Below are positions 1 to 11,389 of a stretch of DNA of 64,000 nucleotides, piece after piece. The stretch is from Babylonia areolata. Lineage: Eukaryota > Mollusca > Gastropoda > Neogastropoda > Buccinidae. Each line of letters starts with the position of its first letter. Position 1 is the first letter of the stretch. The translations under genes and the position numbers were made by a program. The stretch covers positions 5,171,230 through 5,235,229 of the forward strand of contig NC_134891.1 of NCBI RefSeq assembly GCF_041734735.1, read 5' to 3'. Below the pieces are notes generated by a model. That model did not search any database and was not told where the DNA came from. It saw only the letters and a list, made by a program, of their open reading frames with translations.

Positions 1-1060
1 GATGATGACGATGGTGACGATGATGGTGACAATGATTTCGATGGTGATGATGATGACGATGATGACGATGGTGATGATGATGACGACGATGACGACGGTG
101 ACGATGGTGACGATGATGACGATGGTGACGATGATGACGACGATGACGATGATGACGATGGTGACGATGGTGACGACGATGACGATGGTGATGATGATGA
201 CGATGGTGATGATGATGGTGACAATGATTACGATGGTGACGATGATGACGATGGTGACGATGATGACAACGATGACGATGGTGACGATGGTGACGACGAT
301 GACGATGGTGATGATGATGGTGACAATGATTACGATGGTGACGATGATGACGATGGTGACGATGATGACAATGATGACGATAGTGACAATGATGACATTG
401 ATGACGATGATGACGATGGTGACAAAGATGACGTTGGTGACAATGATTACGATGGTGACGATGATGACGATGGTGACGATGGTGACAATGATTACGATGG
501 TGATGATGATGACGATGATGACGATGGTGATGATGATGACGACGATGACGATGGTGATGATGATGGTGACAATGATTACGATGGTGACGATGATGACGAT
601 GATGATGATGGTGATGATGATGACGACGATGACGATGGTGATGATGATGGTGACAATGATTTCGATGGTGATGATGATGACGATGATGACGATGGTGACG
701 ATGATTACGATGATGACGACGGTGACGATGATGACGATGATGATGATGGTGACAATGATTACGATGGTGACGATGATGACAATCATGACGATGGTGACAA
801 TGATGACATTGATGACGATGATGACGATGGTGACGATGATGACGTTGGTGACGATGGTGACGACGATGACGATGGTGACGATGGTGACGACGATGACGAT
901 GGTGATGACGATGGTGACGATGATGACGATGGTGACAAAGATGACGATGGTGACGATGATGACGATGGTGGTGACAATGATGACGATGATGACAATAGTG
1001 ACGATGATGACGATTGTGACAAAGATGACGATGGTGACGATGATGACGATGGTGACGGTG
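1..1060 (+). repeat. GATGAC-type minisatellite, Asp-coding
   Basis: Imperfect triplet-based array built from GAT, GAC and GGT with occasional AAT, AAA and TTC variants, organised in higher-order units of about 60 to 100 bases. It keeps the triplet register for over 1 kb, so indels have been multiples of three. That fits expansion inside a coding exon but is also normal for triplet repeats. Confidence 0.9.
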
Positions 1061-1221
1061 GTGATGCGGACGACCAGGGAGGGTACCACGGAGGGCAGCA
1101 GAGAGAAGGGCCGATCGGGCAGATCGCCACAGCCACCCTGGCCAGGTTCAGAAAGACTAGGATCCAGATCCAGGACCTGGACGGCTACAAGCTGGAGGAC
1201 CTGGCCGGCAGATCTGCCATT
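1..1221 (+). CDS. Asp-rich exon of an upstream gene (partial, product not recognised)
   Basis: Frame 1 is open from the first base to a strong donor (ATT, then GTGAGT at 1222), ending in phase 0. Most of it is translated minisatellite, giving runs of Asp with Gly and Asn. Only the last 50 or so residues, from about 1060, are ordinary sequence, including RKTRIQIQDLDGYKLEDLAG. The repeat part is also open in a second frame as Met/Thr/Val, so openness there proves little. The case rests on the non-repetitive tail, the clean donor and a phase-matched terminal exon at 2738. The 5' limit is unknown: a real acceptor may lie inside or beyond the repeat. I do not recognise the family. Confidence 0.4.
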
Positions 1222-1548
1222 GTGAGTCCTCTGTCCTGTGTGAGGGTGGTGGTGATGGTGGTGGTGGGGAAGGTAGCAGCACTGGCCACGATGATAATAT
1301 ATCAATTTGAAATATGTATGATGATGATGGAGTCTCCCGTCGGTCCGACGGATGAGTAGGCAGGCAGGCAGGCTTATCTGTCGGTGTGTGTCCTCATATG
1401 GGAGAAGAGGCCGATTCTGGATGCGCAGCACTTACCACAGGTGTTTGCAAGGGAAAACGTCTCCAGAAGTTGAGCCCTGCTTCCTTCGCTCACGCTTCTC
1501 CTTAATGGCCAGCATTCTTTTGTTTTTAAAATATGTATACATGTATTT

Positions 1549-1550
<2 letters not shown>

Positions 1551-1592
<42 letters not shown>

Positions 1593-1665
1593 TATATATA
1601 TATGTGTGTGTGTGTGTGTCTGTCTGTCTGTGTGTGTCTGTGTGTCTGTGTGTGTGTATGTCTGG
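1551..1665. repeat. (CA)n followed by (TG)n microsatellite
   Basis: A (CA) run of about 20 units is followed after a short AT segment by (TG)n with TCTG variants. The two halves are complementary and could pair as a hairpin. It lies in the intron of the upstream gene. Confidence 0.9.
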
Positions 1666-1834
1666 TATACTGCCAAGGGGAAACAGCAGGACCCCCGAAG
1701 AGCCATGCTATCTAAACTGTACTTCTACGGAAGGAAGCGAGAGACTCTTAGCGCACTGTGGTGTATGTATTGACTGTCTGATTCCATCAAAGTAACGACA
1801 CCAAGAGCACTTTAGTGCATGTGTATGCAATCTC

Positions 1835-1835
<1 letters not shown>

Positions 1836-1889
<54 letters not shown>
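1836..1889. repeat. Poly(C) tract
   Basis: About 50 consecutive C bases. Such homopolymers are prone to assembly or sequencing error, so the length is unreliable. Confidence 0.9.
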
Positions 1890-1904
1890 ACCCCGCCCCT
1901 CTCT

Positions 1905-2245
1905 CTCTCGGAAGATGAGGTTCATTTTGTTCTGAAGTGTCCTGTGTTGTATAATATTCGTGTAAAATTTGTTTCAAAGAAATATTATGAACATCCTTGT
2001 TTGTTTAAATTTTGTCTATTGATGGCATCATCTAACGACGGTGTTATAAGAAGTCTCGCATTGTACTTATATAAAGCTTTTAAGTTAAGAGAAAATGGTA
2101 TTGTCCTAATTTCTATAGTTTAATTGTGTAAACAGTTGAACGCTTATTGCCAGTTACGGTAATGTATGCATATCTTGTTATCGCCCCTCATTCATATGGG
2201 GCTATGGCCTTAATGAATAAATCATCTGCGTCTGCGTCTCTCCCC
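1905..2245 (+). mobile_element. LINE 3' end (Jockey/CR1-like, 5' truncated)
   Basis: Translation at 1911-2120 gives EDEVHFVLKCPVLYNIR and then about 45 residues to a stop. This is the typical region after the reverse transcriptase domain in Jockey/CR1-type LINEs (a D/E-E-x-H-F-x-L-x-C-P motif followed by helices). A short 3' UTR follows, ending in TTAATGAATAAATC and a short CTGCGT repeat, the usual form of a LINE 3' tail. All upstream parts are missing, as expected for 5' truncation at insertion. It lies in the intron between the two exons of the upstream gene. Confidence 0.65.
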
Positions 2246-2617
2246 TCTCCCAAGATTGATAGTCGAGGACGCTTTAAAGTCTTAACTCCCGAGAGCAAGG
2301 TTTCGGTTCTAGCTCCGCCCCTTTTCTCTGCATTCAAATTTTGTATTACGTGTAGCTGACACATTTTGTACTTTCCAAAGTCAATTCAGGTCTAGATTGG
2401 AAGCTGCTAGGCAAATCTCGCTCTCTGCCATAAATGAAGCCAAACCGTAGCTTTATTAGGCTTTTATTTTGAATAAACCTTCACCGACGTCACAGTGTCA
2501 GACTCTGGTGAGAAACTGGCTTGATTCAAATCGCCCGCCATTTATAGTCCGGTTCAGGCTTTAACCACTCGGCACACATACATTCAAGTGCATGAATGAG
2601 CATATGTGAGTGCATAG

Positions 2618-2656
2618 ATAGATAGATAGACAGACAGATAGATAGATAGATAGATT
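2618..2656. repeat. (GATA)n microsatellite
   Basis: A run of GATA units interrupted by CAGACAGA, 80 bases before the terminal exon of the upstream gene. Confidence 0.85.
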
Positions 2657-2737
2657 ACTATCCCTTTCGCTAGTGTCATTGCTGATGCTTTCCACTGCTG
2701 TTGCTGCTGTGAAGCCGTTGTCCCAATCTGCTGGCAG

Positions 2738-2959
2738 GCTTGCACCAAAACAATCCATGGCGACGGGGGCCGAGCAGTGTGTGCGGGAGACGTGGTGGCT
2801 TGCTGTACGCTGTCCTACGGCACAGAATTCTTCCAGAAACGACCCAGAGGAAAGAGATTTGAAGTTGCTGTTCCTACCTCGGGAGCTCTCAACGAGGAGG
2901 GGGGAGAGGAGGAGGAGGAGAGGGAGGAGGTGCTGGACTTGGTGGAATTCACGGATTAA
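2738..2959 (+). CDS. Terminal exon of the upstream gene (product not recognised)
   Basis: The acceptor TGCTGGCAG is followed by 73 codons and a TAA. The product begins ACTKTIHGDGGRAVCAGDVV, continues through a basic patch KRPRGKRFEV, and ends in a Glu-rich stretch and DLVEFTD. The acceptor is phase 0, matching the phase 0 donor at 1221, so the two join without a frame change. Composition is that of a host gene, GC-richer than its surroundings, and no repeat family here contains it. The motif G-D-V-V suggests a small beta-barrel but I cannot name the domain. No function is assigned. Confidence 0.5.
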   Translation, partial: ACTKTIHGDGGRAVCAGDVVACCTLSYGTEFFQKRPRGKRFEVAVPTSGALNEEGGEEEEEREEVLDLVEFTD

Positions 2960-3092
2960 TTATTTTCTAAACTTTTTTTTTTCAGTGTGTGTGTAGGGGT
3001 GGGGATAGGGGTGGAGGTGGGGGCGGGGGGGTATTTCTGCCAGTATTCTCTCCGGCTGTTACGTAGCAAACACATGCACGCACGCACGAACA

Positions 3093-3271
3093 TAGACACA
3101 CACACGCGCGCGCGCGCGCGCGCGCGCATCTATGCATGCACACACACACACGCACGCACGCATACACTCACGCATACATACAAACACACGCACGCATACA
3201 CTATAACATATACTAATAGATATAGATATGCATGACATGTATAAGATATGTACACACACACACAGATATGA

Positions 3272-3319
<48 letters not shown>

Positions 3320-3400
3320 TATATGTATGTATATATATATATATATACATATATGTGTGTGTGTGTATACACATACAGATATATATATATATATATTACT
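3093..3400. repeat. Mixed CA / CG / TA microsatellite block
   Basis: Alternating (CA)n, an alternating CG run at 3107-3127, and (TA)n/(CA)n tracts, probably in the 3' UTR or flank of the upstream gene. Long alternating purine-pyrimidine runs such as this can adopt Z-DNA. Confidence 0.85.
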
Positions 3401-3402
3401 CT

Positions 3403-3490
3403 TTTTACCACAACAGATTTCTCTCTGTGAAGTTCGGGCTGCTCTCCCTAGGGAGAGCGCGTCGCTACACCGACAGCGCCACCCTTTTTT
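3403..3490 (-). mobile_element. SINE family B, 3' tail fragment
   Basis: Reverse-strand match to the 3' part of the 400 bp SINE best seen at 28283-28690: the ACAACAGATTTCTCTCTGTG segment and the GGGAGAGCGCGTCGCTACAC segment. It is followed by a T-rich tract. The tRNA-like head is absent. Confidence 0.7.
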
Positions 3491-3736
3491 TTTTTTTCTT
3501 TTTTTTTTTTTACTGGGGGGAGGAGGTGGGGGATATATTTTTCTGCCTGCAATTTCATTTGTTGCTCCTGCATTGGGTATTTAGACGATATCTTAATTCA
3601 ATTGGGGAAAGTTAGGTGTGTGTGTGTGGTGGGGGGGGGGGGGAGGAGGGGTATAAACTAGCAGACAGCTGTCAGCACGAGCTGAGAACCACAAACCTTG
3701 CTGTGTCGTTATCCTGAAGTTTTTACTGAGAAACAA

Positions 3737-3742
3737 AATAAA
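3737..3742 (+). terminator. Candidate polyadenylation signal of the upstream gene
   Basis: AATAAA, 778 bases after the stop at 2957-2959, followed by a short GT-rich stretch. It is a reasonable end for the transcript but only one of several possibilities. Confidence 0.35.
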
Positions 3743-3778
3743 GGTCGTTGCTGAAAGCAAACCAACGGTGTGGTATTG

Positions 3779-4014
3779 ATTAACTCACTCAGTACGGCCA
3801 GTCCTCTCTTCTCCTTTACACAGACCCCTCGGATGTCCAGTGGGTGTCTGAATGACCCAACCTTTAGCTTCCGTCGTCAGAATTGTGGTATTCTTTGTCA
3901 ACATTCACCTCTTCAGTTTAAGAGCCTTCCGCTTGCAATATTTTGATGATGGTAATTGGGCTGAAACGCTGTTAACGTCGTCTCTTTCGCCGTTCGTATG
4001 GAGAGAGTTAACGA
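3779..4014 (+). mobile_element. piggyBac-type MITE, about 235 bp
   Basis: Bounded by TTAA on both sides, with imperfect terminal inverted repeats: left TTAACTCACTCAGTACG, right (reverse complement) TTAACTCTCTCCATACG. A second copy in opposite orientation is at 56177-56410. TTAA target duplication is the mark of piggyBac transposition. There is no transposase; it must be mobilised in trans. Confidence 0.75.
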
Positions 4015-4133
4015 ATCTCTTGGATTGCCTGTGACTTGTGCACGCACATAGCATGGCTGTGCTGTGCATCTGTGTTGTCTGCGTTTAAAGAAGAGAAGAA
4101 CAAGAAATATACTTTTTGGTATAGTCACACGAC

Positions 4134-4134
<1 letters not shown>

Positions 4135-4192
<58 letters not shown>

Positions 4193-4232
4193 GTCTGTGC
4201 TGTTGTTTATATTGTGTGTTGTGTTGTGTTGT

Positions 4233-4300
<68 letters not shown>
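4135..4300. repeat. (GT)n microsatellites
   Basis: Two long (GT) runs separated by TTGTGTTG variants. Confidence 0.95.
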
Positions 4301-4303
<3 letters not shown>

Positions 4304-4420
4304 CAGAATCAGAATCAGAATGCTTTTATTATCTCGTAGAGAAATTAAGTGTGGTGAAGTCTGTGATACATACAAATTCTAAGCAAAACGGTAAAATTGG
4401 ACATACAACATATACATAAC
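4301..4420 (-). mobile_element. Retroposon 3' end with (AATCAG)n tail
   Basis: On the reverse strand this reads as AATAAAAGCATTCTGATTC, a common LINE/SINE 3' terminus with a short TGATTC repeat. Related tails are at about 18948-18975 and 25667-25745. Confidence 0.5.
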
Positions 4421-4470
4421 AAAATAACACGCAACTCAGTCATAGCAAAGCAAGTCCGATAACTTTCCAT

Positions 4471-4596
<126 letters not shown>

Positions 4597-4654
4597 TTTA
4601 GTTAATGTTTTGGATGATAATTTTGTCTTGTCTTGTCTTGCCTTGCTTTGTTTT

Positions 4655-5045
4655 ACTTTTTGTCAGAATGGATTTCTCCGTCTGAAATTCGGACTGCTTC
4701 TGCTACGGAGAACGAGTCGCGACAGTTCAGCGCCACACTTTTTTCCTTCTTTTTATTTGTTTGTCTGATAGATTATTTGTTTTTGTTTGGGGTTTTGTTT
4801 TGTACTATCAAAATGGATTTTTCTACTGATTTTTTTTTTTTTTTTTTTTGCCAGGGACAACACTTTCGTGGCCGTGGGTTCTTTTACGTGCACGAGACCG
4901 TCCTTCGTCCTCTTACCCCGAAAGATTAGCACCCAGACCACTATTCAAGGGGCGAGTAAAAATCCAGGTTTCTGTATATGAGATTCGAACCCGTGGTCGC
5001 TCGCTTCTTACTGTGGTACGGTACCACGGGGCTGCTGTCCCACCT
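4655..5045 (-). mobile_element. SINE family B, diverged copy
   Basis: Reverse-strand copy. It shows the GATTTCTCCGTCTGAAATTC tail end, the central AACACTTTCGTGGCCGTGGG block and, at 4980-5040, the tRNA-like head (box B form GATTCGAACCCG). It is clearly more diverged than the copies at 28283 and 29745. Confidence 0.65.
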
Positions 5046-5469
5046 GACCATCCGTTCAGCTCTGTTCAGTTCAGTTCAGGGTGCGGGGGGAGGGGGGGGT
5101 GCGGGGGGCTTCTTCTCTGAAGACCCTGTATTGCCTAGCTCTTCCTAGAGTTTCTTATCACCAATACAGTACAATACAGTGCATCTTTATTCATCCGACT
5201 GGAAATTAATTATGCATCCATCTACAGACTCGCAATTCATACCACACAATCTCACATGACAAAGGATGGACTAATTAATGATTAAAAAAAAAAAAAGAAG
5301 AAGCAAATCACATATAGCAAAATACACAAAAGCAAACAATAAAACACTTGCCGCGAAACGTTTGTAGTTTTAGGTTTTATTCTAAACGATCAATGCTGTC
5401 TGATACAGGAAGAAAGACGTGTTTTGTATCTTCGTCTTATTAAGGGTCCCACAGCCTTCTATGGCTATC

Positions 5470-5985
5470 GGGGCAGTGAATTCATGTCCCCTGTGTGTAG
5501 GGCTGGGCACAGGAAGGCAGTGAATTCATGTCCACTGTATGTAGGGCTGGGCACAGGAAGGCAGTGAATTCATGTCCACTGTATGTAGGGCTGGGCACAG
5601 GAAGGCAGTGAATTCATGTCCACTGTGTCCAGGGCTCGACATAGGAAGGCAGTGAATTCATGTCCACTGTATGTAGGGCTGGGCACAGGAAGGCAGTGAA
5701 TTCATGTCCACTGTATGTAGGGCTGGGCACAGAAAGGCAGTGAATTCATGTCCACTGTATGTAGGGCTCGACATAGGAAGGCAGTGAATTCATGTTCACT
5801 GTATGTAGGGCTGGGCACAGAAAGGCAGTGAATTCATGTCCACTGTATGTAGGGCTGGGTACAGGAAGGCAGTGAATTCATGTCCACTGTATGTAGGGCT
5901 GGGCACAGGAAGGCAGTGAATTCATGTCCACTGTATGTAGGGCTGGGCACAGGAAGGCAGTGAATTCATGTCCACTGTAGGTAGG
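5470..5985. repeat. 43-44 bp minisatellite, about 12 copies
   Basis: Unit consensus begins AGGAAGGCAGTGAATTCATG and continues with TCCACTGTATGTAGGGCTGG. Variants carry GACATAGG for GGCACAGG. It abuts the end of a SINE D copy at 5986. Confidence 0.95.
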
Positions 5986-6480
5986 AGCCAGACTGAGTGA
6001 GCGTCCGTCCCAGAGTGGAGACCACCACCACTGACGTCCCTCCAACGACAGTCCCCCGGGAATCTGCAGATACTGAAAACCTTGATATAACTCACTCCAA
6101 GCAGTGGAGGGTACATAAACTGAGGTCACCATGAGAAAAGAGAGGGTACGAAAGGTCACAGCATTTGGGACTTTTTTGTTTTTGTTTTTGTTATCAATGA
6201 TGATGGAAGAGATGGAGGACGACGACGACGATGATGATGACGATGCTGCTATGCGAAAGTCCATTTAGGTTTTGGGACTACGTGACAAGGCTGTACTCTA
6301 CGCTTCCTATCAGATTGATATCCCGGTCAGTGTTAACCAGGCCCGAGAAACACAGACACTTGCGGTGTTGGTCAGGAAACACATCCGTGAATTGGATATT
6401 AATCGATAGTGATGTCCCAGTCTTCCCATTTCATCCCATAGCACAATGAACTCGTGAGTAAAAGCCGGCCGTGGGCCGAA
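5986..6480 (-). mobile_element. SINE family D copy (reverse, head diverged)
   Basis: Matches the family D element at 36228-36810 in reverse: a GAGCGTCCGTCCCAGAGTGG segment, TGAGGTCACCATGAGA, a CGACGACGATGATGATGA tract, a GTTAACCAGGCCCGAGAAAC segment, and AAAAGCCGGCCGTGGGCC near the head. The tRNA-like box B part is missing. Confidence 0.65.
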
Positions 6481-6557
6481 AAAAACAAACAAACAAATAA
6501 ACAAACAAAAAACACCCAAAACGAATTAATTCTTAGTCTGTTGTGCCACCCAAACGC

Positions 6558-6600
6558 CCCCCTCTCTCTCTGTCTCTCTCTCTCTCTGTCTCTGTCTCTG

Positions 6601-6644
<44 letters not shown>

Positions 6645-6645
6645 C
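6558..6645. repeat. (CT)n / (CTGT)n microsatellite
   Basis: Alternating CT and CTGTCT units directly before a LINE fragment. Confidence 0.9.
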
Positions 6646-6659
6646 AGAGGCTTCCTATT

Positions 6660-7626
6660 TCTTTTTCCATTCTCACATCATGTCTAGAATTAATTACGTT
6701 TCAAACGTTTGGGACAACTGCAGCGAAGTGCACATGAAAAAACTAGATTCTGTACACAGACGTGCTGTAAAACACCTCAATGGTGTTTTACGAAACACAC
6801 GCAGTCATCAATATCAACTGCCAGCACCTCTTCCCTTGACAAAGCACCTAATATTGAATAAGTGCGTACTTATGCATAAAATTATATTCGGTAAATGCCC
6901 TACTTATCTACACCAAACCATTGTCTGCTATGAAACTCGCAACCCTAACTCCCGAAATGCGACTCTTACTCTACCCAAGCCAAGAATAGACCTTTATAAA
7001 TCGAGTTTGGCATATTCCGGCACGCACTGCTGGAACAATCTCCCCAAACACCTCAAAGAACCCTTTTCCACCACAACATTCAAAGAGAAACTTGGACAGT
7101 ACATGCGTGCCAAAAGCCAGACCGAAAATCTGGTATAATATTGTCACTGACAATCCTTACAAACTATGTCGAAATGCGTCAATCAGTTGATAACGTATCA
7201 CGCCATATAATATTATTTCAGAGATTTTCTCTTTACAGTGGACACAAACAAACGAAATCAAACTCTAGTCTGGTCACGTCTACGATTTTGTATACTTACA
7301 TGTATTACAAATTGTGAACCACCCTCGCCCAACTCTTTTTTTTTTCTTTTTTCTTTCTTCTTCTTTTTTACCCACACTGGCATATCTTTACATCTCTGTC
7401 TGTCTGTCTGTCTGTATCTCTCTCTCCCCTCTGTCTCTCCCTCTCTCTGTCTTTCACATAATGTGTCTATCTGTCCATATCCCTATTACCCGTCGCCTTA
7501 TTTGCTGCCTTTTATGTCTCTTACATCTGTGTTTAAAATTTTATCGTTACTTTTCTGTGTTGATTTCACTTGAATCATTCATGTGTAGCATTCATGCTAG
7601 GGTTTTGTTGTTGTTTTTCCCTTGGT

Positions 7627-7720
<94 letters not shown>

Positions 7721-7952
7721 GTGTGTTACTCGCTTCCGTTCCGTACAGATGTGAGTGATGTTGTGTCTCTCAGTTTGACGCTGTGTTATACTAGTACATT
7801 ATACATGTATTAAGTATTCAGTATAACTACATTTATATGCGTACATGTTTGTGTGTCTCTTAGAACAACGGCAGATGTGTAAGTCGGCCAAAGTGCTAAT
7901 ATCTTCACCGTTGGAAAATAAAGATTCATTCATTCATTCATTCATTCATTCA

Positions 7953-7965
<13 letters not shown>
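6660..7965 (+). mobile_element. LINE 3' portion (Jockey/CR1/L2-like), reverse transcriptase C-terminus
   Basis: An open frame at 6680-7135 gives about 152 residues typical of the region after the polymerase domain in Jockey-superfamily LINEs: SRINYVSNVWDNCSEVHMKK, LDSVHRRAVKHLNG, a segment ending CWNNLPKHLKEPFSTTTFKE, and a Lys-rich end. The stop is followed by a 3' UTR holding (GT)n at 7625-7727, then GGAAAATAAAGA and (TTCA)n at 7927-7958, the usual microsatellite tail of such LINEs. The catalytic YxDD region and the endonuclease are missing, so it is 5' truncated and dead. The rather intact reading frame suggests a recent insertion. Confidence 0.7.
7625..7727. repeat. (GT)n microsatellite
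   Basis: About 50 GT units inside the 3' UTR of the LINE fragment. Confidence 0.95.
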
Positions 7966-7985
<20 letters not shown>

Positions 7986-8082
7986 CTGTTTAACTGCAAG
8001 TTGATTTTTTTTCCCGCCATTGACCATGATGTTGCAGATATACAAACATTCTATCATTTATTTCTTACATGCCTGTAACATG

Positions 8083-8199
<117 letters not shown>

Positions 8200-8252
8200 C
8201 TGAAACCAGACTGATTGAATGCCACAGGAAACGAATCATAAGGCTCAATGGC

Positions 8253-8390
8253 AGTTTCAGTTTCAGTTTCAGTAGCTCAAGGAGGCGTCACTGCGTTCGG
8301 ACATATCCATATACGCTACACCACATCTGCCAAGCAGATGCCTGACCAGCAGCGTAACCCAACGCGCTTAGTCAGGCCTTGAGATGCCAA
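8253..8390 (+). mobile_element. SINE-like repeat family A
   Basis: Starts with (GTTTCA)n, then AGCTCAAGGAGGCGTCACTG and CACATCTGCCAAGCAGATGC, ending GCGCTTAGTCAGGCCTTGAG. Copies are at 9190-9328 (+), 26160-26280 (+), 26870-27001 (-) and 42250-42360 (-). The CATCTGC...GCAGATG segment is a short perfect hairpin. No tRNA boxes are visible. Confidence 0.75.
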
Positions 8391-8503
8391 TGGCAGCTCA
8401 GTGTCAATCGGCTCTATCCAGGTAGGCAGCCTGTTGTGTAAATTAGTCTACTATGCGTTTGCAAAGTGTGAGTCTGGTCTCTGACTGAAGTAAGCGCTAT
8501 ATG

Positions 8504-8504
8504 A

Positions 8505-8588
<84 letters not shown>
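8504..8588. repeat. (AT)n microsatellite
   Basis: About 42 alternating AT units. Confidence 0.95.
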
Positions 8589-8591
<3 letters not shown>

Positions 8592-8930
8592 AGTCAGTCG
8601 TGTCCGACTATGACCATCAGTACAGCAGAGGAGGCAACTGCTGTTCCGACTATTTGGGCTAGAATTTGATTATAGTGGAGAGTGTCTTGCCCAAGTTACA
8701 TCCCCACTCTCTCGGCCAAGAGGGTTTTAGGACAGTCGGCGTTGGGATGGTTCCCAAAGGCCAACTAGCCCGGGCACAAGGCTGCAGCACTAAGAGCCAG
8801 TGCAATTTTGCCTCCTAGTTTGAGAGTCATAGTCCTTCACAAAAGACTAAGCTGTAAATGATTTCCCATGGACTGGAGAAACCATTGATAATACAGCTCT
8901 CACTTTGCTGTTGGCCCAAATGTAAACTTA
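8589..8930 (+). mobile_element. Dispersed repeat family F
   Basis: About 340 bp starting at CAGTCGTGTCCGACTATGAC, with GAGAGTGTCTTGCCCAAGTT and TTGCCTCCTAGTTTGAGAGT inside. Copies are at 60772-61092 (+) and 32678-33005 (-), with fragments near 10785-10870 (-) and 47354-47465 (+). No coding capacity; probably a non-autonomous retroposon. Confidence 0.75.
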
Positions 8931-9189
8931 TGTCAATCTGTGATATAAGCCGAGTGTTGGGCCGTATACCCATATCAAGTACACAGGTTGGCAGCAAATC
9001 ATTTTTACTTACTTTGCATTCAGATTGTAAAGTGCTTAGAGTCTGTCTCTGACTGAAGTTAGCGCGGTTATTTGAGTGACCATATCAAGTATCCATATCG
9101 TTCCTAATGGAATAAAGATAATGATGACTGAGGACGGTAGCGATGGAGACAGTGAGTAGCTGCACTGAGCCAGCAGCAACGGCAAAACA

Positions 9190-9328
9190 TGAGTTTCAGT
9201 TTCGGTTTCAGTAGCTCAAGGAGGCGTCACTGCGTTCGGACAAATCCATATACCGGGGCTACACCACATCTGCCAAGCAGATGCCTGATCAGCAGCGTAA
9301 CCCAACGCGCTTAGTCAGGCCTTGAGAC
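9190..9328 (+). mobile_element. SINE-like repeat family A
   Basis: Second full copy, same start and end as the copy at 8253, with an extra CCGGGG after the ATATA segment. Confidence 0.75.
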
Positions 9329-9329
9329 A

Positions 9330-9990
9330 GAAAAAAAGGGTGAATGAATAATAGATAAATACATAAAAAAAGAACTACTACTACAAATAATAACAAATAA
9401 AAACATGAACAACAGCAGATTTCGTGATACATGTGCCAATATTTTCTGCCTATTTTATTTTATTTTCTAATGACGACGATTCTTAAAAGAAAAAAAAAAG
9501 GTATTGTGTGTTTGGTCCGCACGAAAAGAGCGGCATTAATTGTTTCGTTGTTCAGTCTACAATTTGATTAAAGTGAGGGTTTTGTTAATTGTTCAGTATT
9601 GATTCGAAGTTGGCCAGTCGTCAGTTTGGTTGTTGGGTTGATTTTTCTCAGTGTCTGATTGTTTGCTTGCTTGGTGACGTTGTTGTCGTTGTTGTTGTTG
9701 TTGTTATTCCCCATTCTCGTCTTCAAGTTAGCTCCCTTATGTGCGGGGAGAGAATGTAGTTATTTTTTTTTTTTTTTTTTTTAGAAAAAAAAGAAGAAAA
9801 AAAAGACCCGCACATTCGTTCTTGTCATTTAACACTCGTTGATAAACGTGTTCTCTTATCTTGTCTTATTTTTCTTCCAGTTAGACAGATATACAGTTAG
9901 CTAGCTTGATAAAGATAGACTGAGTCGGTAGATGCACACATGTACTATGCATGTGCACTGACGGCATGCGTGCACGCGTGCACTAGCCGC
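9330..9990. other. AT-rich spacer without recognised genes
   Basis: Contains A-rich and T-rich runs, a short (GTT)n at about 9679-9705 and a poly(T)/poly(A) pair near 9763-9805. No exon-like segment was found on either strand. Confidence 0.6.
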
Positions 9991-9991
9991 A

Positions 9992-10025
<34 letters not shown>

Positions 10026-10125
10026 GCACACACACACACACGCACACACACACACACACTGACATACACGCACACGTCGCACACACACAAACACACACAT
10101 ATACACACACACTGACACACGCACG
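9990..10125. repeat. (CA)n microsatellite with CGTCGCA interruptions
   Basis: Several CA runs broken by CGTCGCACAC and CTGACATACACG. Confidence 0.9.
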
Positions 10126-10608
10126 CACCCCTCCACTCCGCCCCCACCCACCCGGCACCCACAGTCATATTATGTCACAGTCATGATGGACTGAAGAGCC
10201 TTGAAGGACCGAGTTTGAATGGAAGGAGGGAATGACCTTGAGAGCTATAATCTCACCGCAGGGTGAACATCAACATTTCGTTAGGAGAAAAAAAAAGTCT
10301 TTCAGTACTTATATATTTTCACATTGCCGCAATCAATAAAACTGACTGATACTGACAGGTGCTCAATCATATCCTGGTCACGTGGTATGTGCTGTAGGGA
10401 CCGTGGAACTTTAATGACTGAGACAGGTGGCTCAACGCCAGGCTTGTACACAAGAGTTTTCCGACTGACTGTTAGGTCAACAGCAAATGCAAGTGAGAGT
10501 CGTATCATGTATCAGTAATGGTTTCTCCACTGCAGTGGGCATTCATTTACAGCTTTCTTTCTTTTCCTTTCTTTCTCTTTTATATCTACTGATTTAAAAA
10601 CTTTTTTT

Positions 10609-10682
10609 CTGGGGGGGGGGGGGGGGGGTGGGGGGGTCGTGCCAGTGGGGCCGGGGGAGGAGGGGGGGTGGAGGGGGGGGGG
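10609..10682. repeat. Poly(G)-rich tract
   Basis: Runs of 8 to 17 G with T, C or A breaks. Four or more G-runs make a G-quadruplex possible on this strand. Confidence 0.85.
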
Positions 10683-10910
10683 CGGATTGATTGGGGTTAG
10701 GGTGTTTCTTTTTCTTTTCTTTTTTTTATTCTTGTGTTATTTTTGCTTATTTTCATGTTACTAATGCTAAGCGAGTTGCACTGATCTCTCAAACTAGGAG
10801 GCAAGAAGATTGCTTTGGCTCTTTGTGCTGCAGCCTTCAGTGGGCTTAGTTAGGTGGCCTAATGGTGACAATCCAAGCCCCCCCCCCCCCCCCTCCGCCC
10901 CATAAAGTGA

Positions 10911-10911
<1 letters not shown>

Positions 10912-10954
<43 letters not shown>
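10912..10954. repeat. (GT)n microsatellite
   Basis: About 21 GT units after a poly(C) run at 10878-10892. Confidence 0.95.
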
Positions 10955-10956
<2 letters not shown>

Positions 10957-11039
10957 CCTATATCAGCTTGTTATATAAATCATGTAAGAGACCAAATAGG
11001 CCGAAAACATCTAAGCAACAATAAAGAGTGGTAACTATC

Positions 11040-11389
11040 TCCATTAACTAGGTCAGTACACAAGTTCAAGTCAATGCTGCTTATGCCATCTTTCTTTATT
11101 CTTTCTTTCTTGTTTTATCCTCTGTTCTCCTGGCCTCAGCCGAAAATAATCGATCCCCTTCCTCGAAATTGTTTAGTAACTTTTGAACCTAATGGACTAT
11201 GGTCTTGCGGAACGATATTGCAAAAATCTGTTTAAAATGGAAAGTATTACAATCGATTTCCCAAGCAACAATATCCAGAAGATGAAAATAATAAATATTT
11301 CATTGATATTGTGACATTGAATGCATTATAAGCATCAACGTTATATATTTATTCCACGTTAGTTCCAATGCTTTAAATAAAAAAACAAG
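11040..11389 (+). promoter_or_regulatory. Presumed 5' flank / 5' UTR of the PHF20-like gene
   Basis: Unique, AT-rich DNA directly before the candidate start codon, free of the dispersed repeats seen on both sides. I see no clear TATA box at a convincing distance and no CpG-dense block. It is called regulatory from position only; the transcription start cannot be read from sequence. Confidence 0.3.
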
